Source of the DNA: Halorubrum sp. 2020YC2
GTDB taxonomy: Archaea > Halobacteriota > Halobacteria > Halobacteriales > Haloferacaceae
Assembly (NCBI RefSeq): GCF_018623055.1
Contig: NZ_CP076019.1
Span: 124,001-188,000 of the forward strand
Direction: 5' to 3'
DNA: 64,000 bases
Shown here: positions 1-7,996 of the stretch, one piece after another
Numbering within the stretch: position 1 is the stretch's first letter
How the letters are laid out: each line of letters opens with the position of its first letter
Program-made: the position numbers and the translations under genes
Notes under the pieces: generated by a model
Databases searched by the model: none
Told to the model about the DNA's origin: nothing
The model's input: the letters and a program-made list of their open reading frames with translations, nothing else

Positions 1-121
1 GATCCCCCAACCGGTCGAGGCGGACGCGGCGACCGCCTCCTTCGACGCCGGCGTGCTCACCGTGACGCTTCCGAAGCGCTCGCCCGACGACGACCGCGGG
101 CACACGATCGACGTTAGCTGA
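1..121 (+). CDS. Hsp20/alpha-crystallin small heat-shock protein, C-terminal fragment
   Basis: Only the last 39 codons are in the window; the gene starts upstream. The visible reading frame holds the end of an alpha-crystallin domain, with the typical GVLTVTLPK strand that precedes the short C-terminal extension, and stops with TGA at 119-121. Hsp20 proteins are ATP-independent holdases that bind unfolding proteins in the cytoplasm. The next gene is a second Hsp20 with a similar end (GVLTATIP), so the two form a tandem paralogous pair. Confidence 0.8.
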   Translation, partial: IPQPVEADAATASFDAGVLTVTLPKRSPDDDRGHTIDVS

Positions 122-221
122 GTCTCTGACGCGTCGTCGGGATCGACGCCGTCACCCGCCCCGGCCGCGAGATAGCACGCCTCACTCGCCGTTTAATACC
201 TCACGGCGCCTTCCTGTTGGT

Positions 222-635
222 ATGAAAACGACGAATCTCTTCGACGAGATCGAGCAGTTCCTCGGCCGCTCCCGCTTCGCGGGCGAGCGAGCATGGGGCC
301 GCGACCTCCGGACCGCGGACATCGACGTCGCGGAGTACGACGACGAGTTCGTCGTGATGACCGACCTCCCGGGGTTCGACCGCGAGGAGATAGACGTTCG
401 CGCCCGTGGCGACCGGCTCACCATCGCCGCCGAGCGCGACGCGGAACGCGAGGATCCGGACCGACGGTACCTCCGCCGCGAGCGCCGCCACGAGTCCGTC
501 ACCCGGAGCGTCAACCTCCCCCCGACCGCCCGGTCCGAGGACGCGACCGCGACGTACCGTCACGGCGTGCTCACCGCGACGATCCCGCTCGACGCCCCCA
601 ACGCGGACGAGGGGCACCGGATCGACGTGAACTGA
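222..635 (+). CDS. Hsp20/alpha-crystallin family small heat-shock protein
   Basis: This 137-residue protein has a short N-terminal arm (MKTTNLFDEIEQFL) and an alpha-crystallin domain from about residue 30 to 125, including DLPGFDREEIDV and the C-terminal GVLTATIP strand. It should act as a cytoplasmic oligomeric holdase chaperone. A TATA-like GTTTAATA at 191-198 lies about 27 nt before the ATG, which fits a leaderless transcript and supports this start. It follows another hsp20 in the same orientation, but its own promoter suggests separate transcription. The length is usual for archaeal Hsp20. Confidence 0.93.
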   Translation: MKTTNLFDEIEQFLGRSRFAGERAWGRDLRTADIDVAEYDDEFVVMTDLPGFDREEIDVRARGDRLTIAAERDAEREDPDRRYLRRERRHESVTRSVNLPPTARSEDATATYRHGVLTATIPLDAPNADEGHRIDVN

Positions 636-659
636 CCGCGGATCGACGTGAACTGACCG
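618..659 (+). repeat. perfect 21-bp tandem duplication across the hsp20 stop codon
   Basis: Bases 618-638 and 639-659 are identical 21-mers. The first copy contains the last codons of hsp20 and its TGA; the second lies just after the stop and repeats the same codons and stop in the same frame. This looks like a recent slippage or unequal-crossover event. It does not alter the protein, because the original stop is kept. Confidence 0.95.
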
Positions 660-715
660 GACCGACGCCCTCCTCGGCCGATGCTTTCTCAACGACTCCC
701 GTGTTAGCGTGCCGC

Positions 716-1348
716 ATGAATGACGCCGACGACGCGGCCGCCAGGCGCGAACTGGTGCGCGCGCTCCGCGACCGCCTCGACGCGAGCGAGCGGACCCTGT
801 CGGCGATCGGCGCCGTCCCGCGCCACGAGTTCGTCCCGGAGCCGCAGCGGCCGGCGGCGTACGCCGACCGCCCGCTCCCGATCGGGCACGACCAGACGGT
901 CAGCGCCCCGCACATGGTCGCGTTGATGACCGACCTCCTCGGGGTCGAGCGCGGCGACCGCGCCTTCGAGGTGGGGACCGGCTGCGGCTACCACGCCGCG
1001 GTCGTGTCCGAGGTCGTCGGTCCCGGGAACGTCTTCTCGGCCGAGCGCGTCCCGGAACTGGCCGCGGACGCCCGGGAGCGACTCGACCGTCTCGGTTACG
1101 ACGTGACGGTCGCGGCCGGCGACGGCCGCGAGGCGTTCGCGGACGAGGCCCCGTTCGACGCCGCCTACCTCACCTGCGCGGCGCCCGAGTCGGTCCCGGA
1201 CCCCATCGTCGACCGCGTCCGGACGGGCGGCCGCGTCGTCGCTCCCGTCCGCGAGGCCGGCGGTCAGCGGCTCGTCAGACTCGAGCTCCGCGAGGACGGA
1301 ATCGACCGCGAGGACCACGGAGGAGTGCGGTTCGTTCCGATGCGGTAG
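716..1348 (+). CDS. pcm: protein-L-isoaspartate O-methyltransferase
   Basis: This 210-residue protein is a full-length PCMT. It transfers a methyl group from S-adenosylmethionine to abnormal L-isoaspartyl residues, starting repair of aged proteins. The family block PLPIGHDQTVSAPHMVA (about residues 58-74) forms part of the active site, and the SAM-binding motif VGTGCGYHAAV is near residues 86-96. The frame is open further upstream, but the ATG at 716 begins the normal PCMT N-terminus, so I chose it. It is followed by a second PCMT-like gene. Confidence 0.93.
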   Translation: MNDADDAAARRELVRALRDRLDASERTLSAIGAVPRHEFVPEPQRPAAYADRPLPIGHDQTVSAPHMVALMTDLLGVERGDRAFEVGTGCGYHAAVVSEVVGPGNVFSAERVPELAADARERLDRLGYDVTVAAGDGREAFADEAPFDAAYLTCAAPESVPDPIVDRVRTGGRVVAPVREAGGQRLVRLELREDGIDREDHGGVRFVPMR

Positions 1349-1455
1349 CCGACGCCCGCCGAGAGGAGGGTCCCCGAACCGCGTCGCTCGTCACCGGACC
1401 TCGGCGTCGGTCCGCCGAACGCACAGTTTTAGAGGACCGAGTCCCGAGTCCGGCC

Positions 1456-2286
1456 ATGGACGAAGCGTCGCTCAGGGCGGACATGATAGAGGGGCTCGAA
1501 CACCAGATCGGCGAGCCGATCGAGCCGCCCGTGCTGACCGCGCTCCAGCGCGTGCCACGCGACCCCTTCGTGGACGACGCTCCCCGCGGTGGTGCCGCCG
1601 ACGGCGACGATCCCCACTCGCTCTCGCTCGCGACCGTGGTCCGGCTCGTCACTGCGCTCGACGTCGAGGAGGGGGACTCGGTCCTCGTCGTCGGCGCCGG
1701 AGTCGGCTACTCGGTCGCGATGCTCGCGGAGATTGCCGGCGCGCGTCACGTTCACGCGGTCGACATCGACCGCTCGGCCGTCGTCGCCGCGCGGTCGAAC
1801 CTCGACGCGGCCGGCTACGGGGCGGTCCTCGTCGACCGCGCCGACGGCGCGGACGGGCTTCCGGCGTACGCGCCGTACGACCGGATCCTCCTCGAAGCCG
1901 CCGTGGTCGAGCCGCCGCGCGCCCTCCGGGAACAGCTGGCGCCCGGCGGCCGGATCGTCTACCCGCGGGGCGCCGGCGTCCAGACGGTCGCGGCGATCGA
2001 ACCGTCGTCCGCCCGGGGTCCGGACGCGGACGACGCTCCCGCGCCGGGCGCCGACGCGAACGCACCGCCGTCGACCGGCGACGCGGAGGACGACCCGGCG
2101 CCGGCGGGGTTCGAGACCGTCGAGACGCACGGGCCGGCGCGCCTCCAGCCGATGCTCGTCGACGGCGAACAGCCCGGAACGGAACGGAACCGGACCCGAC
2201 GGGAGGACGCCGAACGCGCCGAGCGGGGTCGGCGGCGCCGGCACGGCTGGGAGCAGGACTGGATAGACTGGGACGATCGGCTCTGA
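1456..2286 (+). CDS. PCMT-like SAM-dependent methyltransferase, divergent paralogue
   Basis: This 276-residue protein resembles protein-L-isoaspartate methyltransferase. It has a helical N-terminus (residues 1-40), a SAM motif VLVVGAGVGYSVAML near 76-90, and an acidic motif after strand 2 (HAVDID). The PIGHDQTVSAPHM substrate block of true PCMTs is replaced by a degenerate stretch (DPHSLSLATVVRL), so the substrate may differ. The last 90 residues are low-complexity, acidic then Arg-rich. A TATA-like TTTTAG near 1425 suits the ATG at 1456. The role as a partner of Pcm is inferred from adjacency. Confidence 0.8.
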   Translation: MDEASLRADMIEGLEHQIGEPIEPPVLTALQRVPRDPFVDDAPRGGAADGDDPHSLSLATVVRLVTALDVEEGDSVLVVGAGVGYSVAMLAEIAGARHVHAVDIDRSAVVAARSNLDAAGYGAVLVDRADGADGLPAYAPYDRILLEAAVVEPPRALREQLAPGGRIVYPRGAGVQTVAAIEPSSARGPDADDAPAPGADANAPPSTGDAEDDPAPAGFETVETHGPARLQPMLVDGEQPGTERNRTRREDAERAERGRRRRHGWEQDWIDWDDRL

Positions 2287-2316
2287 CTGGGCCTCCGCGT
2301 CGCGTCGTTCCCGGAG

Positions 2317-2787
2317 TCACTCCTCGACGACGAGCACCTCGGTGTTCCCCCGCTCGTCGACGTAATCGCCCTCCGCCGGCGGCTTGATGTCGACCGTGAG
2401 CGTGCCGTCCGCCTGGTTCGGACCGAGCTTGGGGGCGACGTCAACGCTCGCGACCCCCTCGCCGTTTGTCTGCGCGGTGGCGACGCCGTCGATCTGCGCC
2501 GAGCCGCCGCGCACGATGACCGTCGCGTCCGCGACGCGGGAGCCGTCGGGGTCGACGACCGCGACGTCGATGGACTGCTCGCCGGGCGAAGTCACCTCCG
2601 GCTGCGGCTGCGCGTCGAGTTCGGTCGCGGCCAGCCCGTCGATGTCGCCTATCATCCCCATCATCACGCTGAGGCTGGCGACGCCGACGACGAGCGCGAT
2701 GACGAGGCGCACGGGAAGCCCCTCGATCGCGCGGGTGTCGGTGCTGAACGTCCGGCGGTTCGCGGTCCGCTGTGTTCGATCGGACAT
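2317..2787 (-). CDS. membrane-anchored protein with carboxypeptidase-regulatory/Ig-like domain
   Basis: This 156-residue protein has one N-terminal hydrophobic segment (GLPVRLVIALVVGVASLSVM, about residues 22-42), resembling a pilin-like anchor. It is followed by an all-beta domain (PQPEVTSPGEQ to the end) of the kind that recurs in secreted haloarchaeal proteins, with AVVDPDGSRVADATVIV and QTNGEGVASVDV strands. An upstream ATG at 2808 is in frame, but a TATA box at 2812-2817 lies 27 nt before the ATG at 2787, making the shorter leaderless start more likely. The exact function is unknown; a cell-surface role is inferred. Confidence 0.6.
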   Translation of the reverse strand: MSDRTQRTANRRTFSTDTRAIEGLPVRLVIALVVGVASLSVMMGMIGDIDGLAATELDAQPQPEVTSPGEQSIDVAVVDPDGSRVADATVIVRGGSAQIDGVATAQTNGEGVASVDVAPKLGPNQADGTLTVDIKPPAEGDYVDERGNTEVLVVEE

Positions 2788-2928
2788 ACGCTCCGCTGGC
2801 CGCGCCATCGCTTATAAAGAGTCGGCCGGCCCCGACGGCGCCGCGACGGACGCCCGAGAGACGCGCTCGTCGCTGGGGGTGTGGCGACTCCCGACCGTTT
2901 TTATCGGATACCGAGACCACCAGACTGC

Positions 2929-4155
2929 GTGTACGTACTCGGCCGCGACGAGACCGACCGCGACGGCGGGACCGACCGCGATAGCGGGACCGACCACGAA
3001 GACGGAGCGGACCGCGACAGCGGAACCGACACCGTAAGCGATCCTCGATCCGCGAGCGACCGCGGCGGCGACCGACCGCCACACACCGCCCGGATCGGTT
3101 CGTTCCTCGCTCGCGACGGGAGCGCCGGCGCGGCGGTCGGCGTCGACCTCGACCGCCCGCACGCGGGGGTCGTCTTCGGGAAGCGCGGGACCGGGAAATC
3201 GTACACGCTCGGCGTCCTCGCAGAGGAGATCGCCGCCGCCGCCGGCGTCGCGCCGGTCGTCGTCGACCCGATGGGCGTCTTCGGCGGCCTCGAAGCGGCC
3301 GGCGGCCGGGTCGTCGACCCCGCGGTCCGCCCCGCCTCGATACCCCCGTCGGCGTGGCCGGACCTGCTCGGTCTCGAGCCGGCGAGCGGGCCGGGGAGTC
3401 TCGTCTGGCGCGTCGTCGCGGACGCGCTCGACGTCGATGGTGGGGACGCGATCGACGCCGGCGACTCCGCGTCGACAGCGACCGGCGGCGGTCCGTCCCC
3501 CTCGCTCGCGGCGCTCCGCGGGGCGGTCGACGCGGCCGACGCGCCGGCGGAGACCCGGCGCGCCGCGTCGAACCACCTCCGGCTGGCGGCCTCGTGGGGC
3601 GTCTTCGACGCCGACGCGCCGCCGGTCGCCGCGCTCGCCGCGGACGGCGATCCGGTGGTACTCGACCTCGCCGGCGTCCCCGACGCGGCCGCGGCCGCCG
3701 TCGTCCGGGCGGTGGCTCGGGGGCTCTACGACGCCCGGATCGACGGCGGTATCCCCCGGCTCCCGTGGCTGCTCGTCGACGAGGCCCACGCCTTCTTCGA
3801 CGGGGTCGCGGACCCGGCGCTCCGGACGCTCCTCACTCGGGGTCGCGCCCCCGGCGTCTCGCTCGTCTGCGCGACGCAGCGGCCGGCGGCGCTGCCCAGC
3901 GTCGCCGTCTCGCAGTCGGACCTCCTCGTCTCTCACCGGCTCACGGCCGCGCGCGACGTCGAGCGACTGGCGGAGGCGGAGGCGACGTACTTGGGGGGCG
4001 ACCTCGCGACGCGGCTCCCCGAGGGCGTCGGGGAGGCGCTCGTCGTCGACGACGCCACCGAGACGGCTCACACGGTCCGGATCAGAGAGCGACGAACGCC
4101 ACACGAGGGTGCGAGTCCCCGAGCGAGCCGGCTGTCTGACCCGGGGTCGCGGTGA
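2929..4155 (+). CDS. HerA/DUF87-like P-loop ATPase
   Basis: This 408-residue protein has a Walker A motif GKRGTGKS (residues 84-91), a Walker B LLVDEAHAFF (Asp284-Glu285) and a C-terminal sensor block VCATQRP near 315, the arrangement of HerA-type hexameric ATPases that pump DNA. A GTG start at 2929 is chosen because TTTTTAT at 2896-2902 lies about 28 nt upstream. Residues 8-33 are an acidic imperfect repeat (DRDGGT/DRDSGT). Unlike canonical herA it is not next to nurA, mre11 or rad50, so it is probably one of the lone HerA-like ATPases of haloarchaea. Its substrate is unknown. Confidence 0.75.
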   Translation: MYVLGRDETDRDGGTDRDSGTDHEDGADRDSGTDTVSDPRSASDRGGDRPPHTARIGSFLARDGSAGAAVGVDLDRPHAGVVFGKRGTGKSYTLGVLAEEIAAAAGVAPVVVDPMGVFGGLEAAGGRVVDPAVRPASIPPSAWPDLLGLEPASGPGSLVWRVVADALDVDGGDAIDAGDSASTATGGGPSPSLAALRGAVDAADAPAETRRAASNHLRLAASWGVFDADAPPVAALAADGDPVVLDLAGVPDAAAAAVVRAVARGLYDARIDGGIPRLPWLLVDEAHAFFDGVADPALRTLLTRGRAPGVSLVCATQRPAALPSVAVSQSDLLVSHRLTAARDVERLAEAEATYLGGDLATRLPEGVGEALVVDDATETAHTVRIRERRTPHEGASPRASRLSDPGSR

Positions 4156-4198
4156 CGCGGTTCAGAACGCACAAGCCGTCCCGGACCCACTCGCGCCC

Positions 4199-4603
4199 AT
4201 GGAACAGACGCCGTACGGGTTCCTGCTCGTCGCGGCCGGCGGGTTCCTCGGCGCGGTCGCCAGACACGCCGTCGACGTCGGGGTCGGCGGACTCCTCGCG
4301 GCGATCCACGCCGGAAGCGGTCTCGCGGTCCTCGACGGAACCACGACCGGCCTCGGCACGCTGGCCGCCAACGTCGCCGGGTCGTTCGCGCTCGGACTCC
4401 TGTTGACCCGTGCGTCCGGCGACCGGACCCGCCTGTTCGTCGGGACCGGCGCGCTCTCGTCGTTCACGACGTACAGCACGTTCGTCTCGGACGCCGTCGC
4501 GCTCGGGACGCCCGCCGGCGCCTGGTACGTCGCCGTCAGCTACCTGACCGGATTCGCCGCGGCCGCGCTCGGACTCGCGGTCGGGAGGCGGAGGGACCGA
4601 TGA
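4199..4603 (+). CDS. crcB: CrcB/Fluc-type fluoride channel subunit 1
   Basis: This 134-residue protein has four predicted membrane helices. Family motifs are GGFLGAVARHAV near the N-terminus, ANVAGSFALG (the pore Asn of helix 2), and GALSSFTTYSTF in helix 3 with the Phe residues and Na+ site of Fluc channels. Fluc dimers export fluoride. The ATG at 4199 is the only one giving a normal N-terminus. The stop overlaps the ATG of the second crcB by four bases (ATGA), so the two are coupled and probably form a heterodimer. Confidence 0.92.
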   Translation: MEQTPYGFLLVAAGGFLGAVARHAVDVGVGGLLAAIHAGSGLAVLDGTTTGLGTLAANVAGSFALGLLLTRASGDRTRLFVGTGALSSFTTYSTFVSDAVALGTPAGAWYVAVSYLTGFAAAALGLAVGRRRDR

Positions 4604-4962
4604 CCGCCTCGCCGCTCCTCGCGACGGCGCTCGTCGGGGTCGGCGGCGCGCTCGGTGCCGTCTCTCGGCACGCGGTCGGCCTCCGCGTCGAGGGGCGCCG
4701 CTCGGTCCTCCTGGTCAACGCGGTCGGGAGCTTCGCGCTCGGTGCCGTCTCCGCCGCACCGATCGGGTCGACGGCGGCGCTGCTCCTCGGCGTCGGCTTC
4801 TGCGGCGCGTTCACGACCTTCTCGTCGTTCGCGGTCGGGACCGTGCGGGCCGCGAGCGAGACCGGCGCCCGGGCCGCCGCGACGGTCGCGGGGTCGACCC
4901 TCGCGGCCGCGCTGGTCGCGTTCCTCCTCGGCTCGCTGCTCGCCGGGACCCTTCTCGCCTGA
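4600..4962 (+). CDS. crcB: CrcB/Fluc-type fluoride channel subunit 2
   Basis: This 120-residue, four-helix membrane protein has GGALGAVSRHAVGL, VNAVGSFALGAV and GFCGAFTTFSSF, matching the first half-channel in order. It begins inside the stop codon of the preceding crcB. Paired crcB genes usually encode antiparallel heterodimers, so this subunit should sit in the membrane in the opposite orientation to its neighbour. Together they export fluoride. No fluoride-riboswitch-like leader is visible, because only 43 nt separate the pair from the ATPase gene. Confidence 0.92.
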   Translation: MTASPLLATALVGVGGALGAVSRHAVGLRVEGRRSVLLVNAVGSFALGAVSAAPIGSTAALLLGVGFCGAFTTFSSFAVGTVRAASETGARAAATVAGSTLAAALVAFLLGSLLAGTLLA

Positions 4963-5039
4963 CCGGAATTCCTCGCTCTTCGGTCCGATCCGACTCGACA
5001 AGCGATAGGTACAGCATCCCTCGGTCCCTACGCGCTCCC

Positions 5040-5354
5040 GTGACCGACACCGACCGCTCCGTCGACGGCGAGTCGACCGACCCGGGCGACTCGGGACCGC
5101 TCTCCGACGACGTCGGGCCCGAGGACGTCCCCGAGTTCGGTGACCTCTCGATCCCCCAGCGCGCCTTCGTGGCCGCCGCGCAGAACCCCTCGCGCGGGCT
5201 GCTCGTCGTCGGCCTGTTCGCGTTCGCGCTCGCCTTCTACGCCGCGTTCTGGCTGTCGTTTCCCCGCGCTGCCGGCCTCCTCTCGGCGCTCGCGCTGATC
5301 GTCGCCGCCGTCGCCGCGGTCGTGTACTGGCTCCTCGACCGCGTCTCCCGGTGA
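5040..5354 (+). CDS. hypothetical two-helix membrane protein
   Basis: This 104-residue protein, starting with GTG, has an acidic N-terminal tail (about 45 residues, rich in Asp, Glu, Ser and Pro), a conserved-looking stretch IPQRAFVAAAQNPSRGLL, and two hydrophobic helices (about 60-78 and 82-98) before a short basic end. It is on the same strand as crcB, 77 nt downstream. I do not recognise the family. The acidic soluble tail followed by a helical hairpin is a common form of small haloarchaeal membrane protein. Confidence 0.55.
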   Translation: MTDTDRSVDGESTDPGDSGPLSDDVGPEDVPEFGDLSIPQRAFVAAAQNPSRGLLVVGLFAFALAFYAAFWLSFPRAAGLLSALALIVAAVAAVVYWLLDRVSR

Positions 5355-5418
5355 CGCCGGGCGGCTCGTCGGCGTCCCGGCTCGCGTCCCCGCGGCGGCT
5401 CGCTTCCCGCCGGCGCCC

Positions 5419-6849
5419 TCACGGCCGCGGCTCGTAGAACTCCCGGAGCGGCCGCCCGAACGCGGGCGCGAGCGTCGCGACCGCTTCCCCGACCAGCACG
5501 TCGCGGTCGTCGAACGCCGGCTCTACCCGCGCGCCGAGCGCCACGTCGCTCGCGGCGTCGCTCTCCAGGTACTCCCGGACGGTGGCGAACTCCCGCTCCC
5601 GCTCGACGACGTACCGGTCCCCGTCGATGAAGGGGCCGTACGTGTCCGGGTCGACGTCGTCGACGTACGACTCGTAGAAGCTCGCGGCGTGCTTCCTGAC
5701 CGCGACCGGCGGCCCCTCGTGGCGCTCGACGGCCGGCCGCTCCGTCACCTCCAGTTCCGCGTACAGCGCGGCCCGCGTCGGCCCGTCGGAATCGGTGCGC
5801 TCGCCCGCTCTCTCGGCGTCGCTCGCCTCGACGCTCCCCGTCGCTTCCGCCCCGTCCGTCATGGCGCGCGCCCGGAGCACGTCGAACCCGTGCTCGTTGA
5901 GCCCGCCGACGATCCCGTCCAGCGAGCGGCGGAGCTGCGGCCACAGCTGGTCGTCGACGAGGTCGGGCGCGTCGAAGACGACCGCGACCGGCGTCGTCCC
6001 CCGGCGGTCGAGGTGAGCGCGTACCGCCTTCGAGTCGAGCGGCTCGGGCTCGTCCGGCTCGAAGAGCGCCTCGCTCGGTGCCGCGAGCAGCTCCCGCGCG
6101 TAGTGCTGGAACCGCGCGAGGTTCGCCGCCGACAGCACCGCGGCGACGTTCCGCGTCGGGTCCGTGGGGTCGACGACGACGAGCGGGTCCTCGAACGTGC
6201 GCTCGGCGTGTCCCTCGGGGTCGAACTCAACCGGTGGGTGCCAGCTCCGCGCCGATTCGACGAGCGGGACGAACCCGCCGAGCTCCAACACGAGCAGCTC
6301 CGTCAGGTACCCCGAAAAGCCCTCCGTGCGGAGGTCGCTCCCGTACGCGCCGATCCCCTTCAGGAACGCCTTCGCCAGCACCACGTCGGCCGCGAGGTCG
6401 TCGTCGAGCCGCGCCGAGAGGTACGCGTCGTGGAACGGGGTGCGGTCGACCGCGGAGACCAGATCGCCCGCGGTCTCCACGTCGTGACAGGGGACTAAGT
6501 CGACGTCGAACCCCTCGTAGCTCCCCTTCACGTACGGGTGTTCGGCGTACTCCTCGTGGCCGTCGGGGAGGACCGCGTGGCCGACCGCCAGCCCGTACTC
6601 CTCCAGTTCGGCGCGGTCGAGGTCGGCGTCGAACCGGACGAACAGATCGATGTCGCGGTCGCCCGCGACCCACGTCCCGCGCGCGGTCGACCCGACTTGG
6701 ACCGCGTCGGCGTCGACGGGGAGGTCGGCTATCGCCTCGCGGGTCCGCTCGGTCAGCGTCGCGGCCGCCTCGCGCAGCCGCTCGCGCTCCGCCGGCTCCG
6801 GGAGGACGCGCTCGCGGACCCGCGACAGCACCGCCTCCAACTCGTCCAT
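5419..6849 (-). CDS. cca: CCA-adding tRNA nucleotidyltransferase (archaeal class I)
   Basis: This 476-residue enzyme adds or repairs the 3' CCA of tRNAs without a nucleic acid template. The nucleotidyltransferase signature is GSTARGTW (53-60) followed by DRDIDLF with metal-binding Asp66 and Asp68. Central and tail domains, including LAKAFLKGIGAYGSDLRTEGFSGY, match class I archaeal CCA enzymes, and the length is slightly above the usual 440-460. An acidic low-complexity insert (TDGAEATGSVEASDAERAGERTD) accounts for the extra length. The tRNA genes just beyond its start do not encode CCA, so this enzyme is required for them. Confidence 0.95.
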   Translation of the reverse strand: MDELEAVLSRVRERVLPEPAERERLREAAATLTERTREAIADLPVDADAVQVGSTARGTWVAGDRDIDLFVRFDADLDRAELEEYGLAVGHAVLPDGHEEYAEHPYVKGSYEGFDVDLVPCHDVETAGDLVSAVDRTPFHDAYLSARLDDDLAADVVLAKAFLKGIGAYGSDLRTEGFSGYLTELLVLELGGFVPLVESARSWHPPVEFDPEGHAERTFEDPLVVVDPTDPTRNVAAVLSAANLARFQHYARELLAAPSEALFEPDEPEPLDSKAVRAHLDRRGTTPVAVVFDAPDLVDDQLWPQLRRSLDGIVGGLNEHGFDVLRARAMTDGAEATGSVEASDAERAGERTDSDGPTRAALYAELEVTERPAVERHEGPPVAVRKHAASFYESYVDDVDPDTYGPFIDGDRYVVEREREFATVREYLESDAASDVALGARVEPAFDDRDVLVGEAVATLAPAFGRPLREFYEPRP

Positions 6850-7009
6850 ACCGAACGGTCTCGCGGTCCGGCCGAAAACGTGTCGGTCGGATCGGCGGCG
6901 CGACGCGCGGGCGCCGCGGTAGCGTTTCGCACCCCTCGCGTCGTCCGGATCCCGCTCCGTCGGGCGGAAACGAAAGCCCTATCAAAACGACGCGAGTACC
7001 CGAGAGTGA

Positions 7010-7082
7010 GCCGAAGTAGCTCAGTTGGTAGAGCGCCTCGCTGTTAACGAGGCGGTCCCAGGTTCGAGTCCTGGCTTCGGCG
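7010..7082 (+). tRNA. tRNA-Asn (GUU)
   Basis: This is a complete cloverleaf. The acceptor stem is GCCGAAG (7010-7016) with CTTCGGC (7075-7081), and the discriminator is G at 7082. The anticodon stem CCTCG/CGAGG encloses loop CTGTTAA with GTT at 7043-7045. The T arm is CCAGG-TTCGAGT-CCTGG. CCA is not encoded and no intron is present. Confidence 0.97.
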
Positions 7083-7150
7083 CCTTCTGCTGTCACCTGC
7101 TTCGTCGCGAGTCGGTACGCTAAAAACGTCTCGGACGTACCGACGGGTAC

Positions 7151-7225
7151 GGGCCCTTAGCTTAGTCCGGTTAAAGCGACTCGCTCATAACGAGTTGATC
7201 GCCGGTTCGAATCCGGCAGGGCCCA
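7151..7225 (+). tRNA. tRNA with CAU anticodon, probably tRNA-Ile2
   Basis: This is a complete cloverleaf. The acceptor stem is GGGCCCT/AGGGCCC with discriminator A at 7225. The anticodon stem ACTCG/CGAGT encloses CAT at 7186-7188, and the T arm is GCCGG-TTCGAAT-CCGGC. A CAU anticodon can be initiator Met, elongator Met or Ile2 (agmatidine-modified in archaea). The intronless gene and the GGGCCC acceptor typical of isoleucine tRNAs favour Ile2, because haloarchaeal elongator Met genes commonly carry an intron. No intron or encoded CCA is seen. Confidence 0.9.
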
Positions 7226-7294
7226 TCTTTCGACTGTTCTCCGACCGGTTTTTGAAACCGCCTAGTCGCCGAAAACAGCCCCGGAAAACGCTGC

Positions 7295-7753
7295 CTACTC
7301 CCGCTGAAGCGTCACGTCGGTCGCCGTCTCGTTCGCGAGGTTGTCGCTCACCGGACACCGCTCCTCGACGGCAGCGGTGAACTCGGCGAGCGTGTCGTCG
7401 TCCACGTCGCCGGCGAAGTCGACGTCGACGGTCGCCTCCACGCCCTGATAGCCCGCTCGGGGCTCTTCGGCGTGGCCGAGGTGTTTTCGGGGGTCGAACT
7501 CGCCGGCGACCTCGACTGCGACGCCCTCAACGTCAAGGTCGAAGTCGGGCGCCGTCGCGCGGACGGTCGCGTTGAGACAGCCGGTCCAGGCCGCGAGGAG
7601 GTACTCGACGGGCATCGCGCCGTCGTCGTCGCCGCCCATCGCCTCCGGGTCGTCCATCACCAGTTCGTGGCCTCTGGCCTCGGCGACGAACTTCGACTCG
7701 CTGTCGCTCTCGCCGCTGACCTCCATCCGCTGCGTCGCGTTGGCGTCACTCAT
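7295..7753 (-). CDS. OsmC/Ohr family protein
   Basis: This 152-residue protein has the OsmC fold signature with two redox cysteines, Cys59 in WTGCLNAT and Cys133 in ERCPVSDNL. In this family they reduce organic hydroperoxides. The acidic N-terminal 30 residues are typical of halophiles. The gene stands alone between the tRNA pair and a 243-bp gap. Whether it belongs to the Ohr or OsmC/YhfA subgroup cannot be settled by eye; the ERCPVS form is common in the YhfA-like group. Confidence 0.87.
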   Translation of the reverse strand: MSDANATQRMEVSGESDSESKFVAEARGHELVMDDPEAMGGDDDGAMPVEYLLAAWTGCLNATVRATAPDFDLDVEGVAVEVAGEFDPRKHLGHAEEPRAGYQGVEATVDVDFAGDVDDDTLAEFTAAVEERCPVSDNLANETATDVTLQRE

Positions 7754-7996
7754 CGGCCGAGCTACCGGTTCAGCGGGGTTAAACCGGCGACGTACGCCGG
7801 GTTCGTGCCGCCGACCGTGACGCTCGATTCACGCACAAACGGCGTTTGTGCGGGCTGGAAAGCTCTGTCACCGTCTCTCCGCCGCTCGGAACCTATTCGG
7901 CGCGTCACGGATACCGGCGAGTTCCGCGGGCGCGTCGCCGGAACGATCCCGGCCTGACCGATCGTCCCCCGACACGGCGCCACGGCGCGCCGCGGA

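Noticed and set aside
2950-3030. Possible CRISPR-like or tandem repeat near the start of the ATPase gene
   Set aside because: It is an imperfect codon-level repeat encoding DRDGGT/DRDSGT in the protein, not a spacer array.
2812-4104. Long minus-strand open frame opposite the HerA-like ATPase
   Set aside because: It lacks any motif and overlaps an ATPase with intact Walker motifs.
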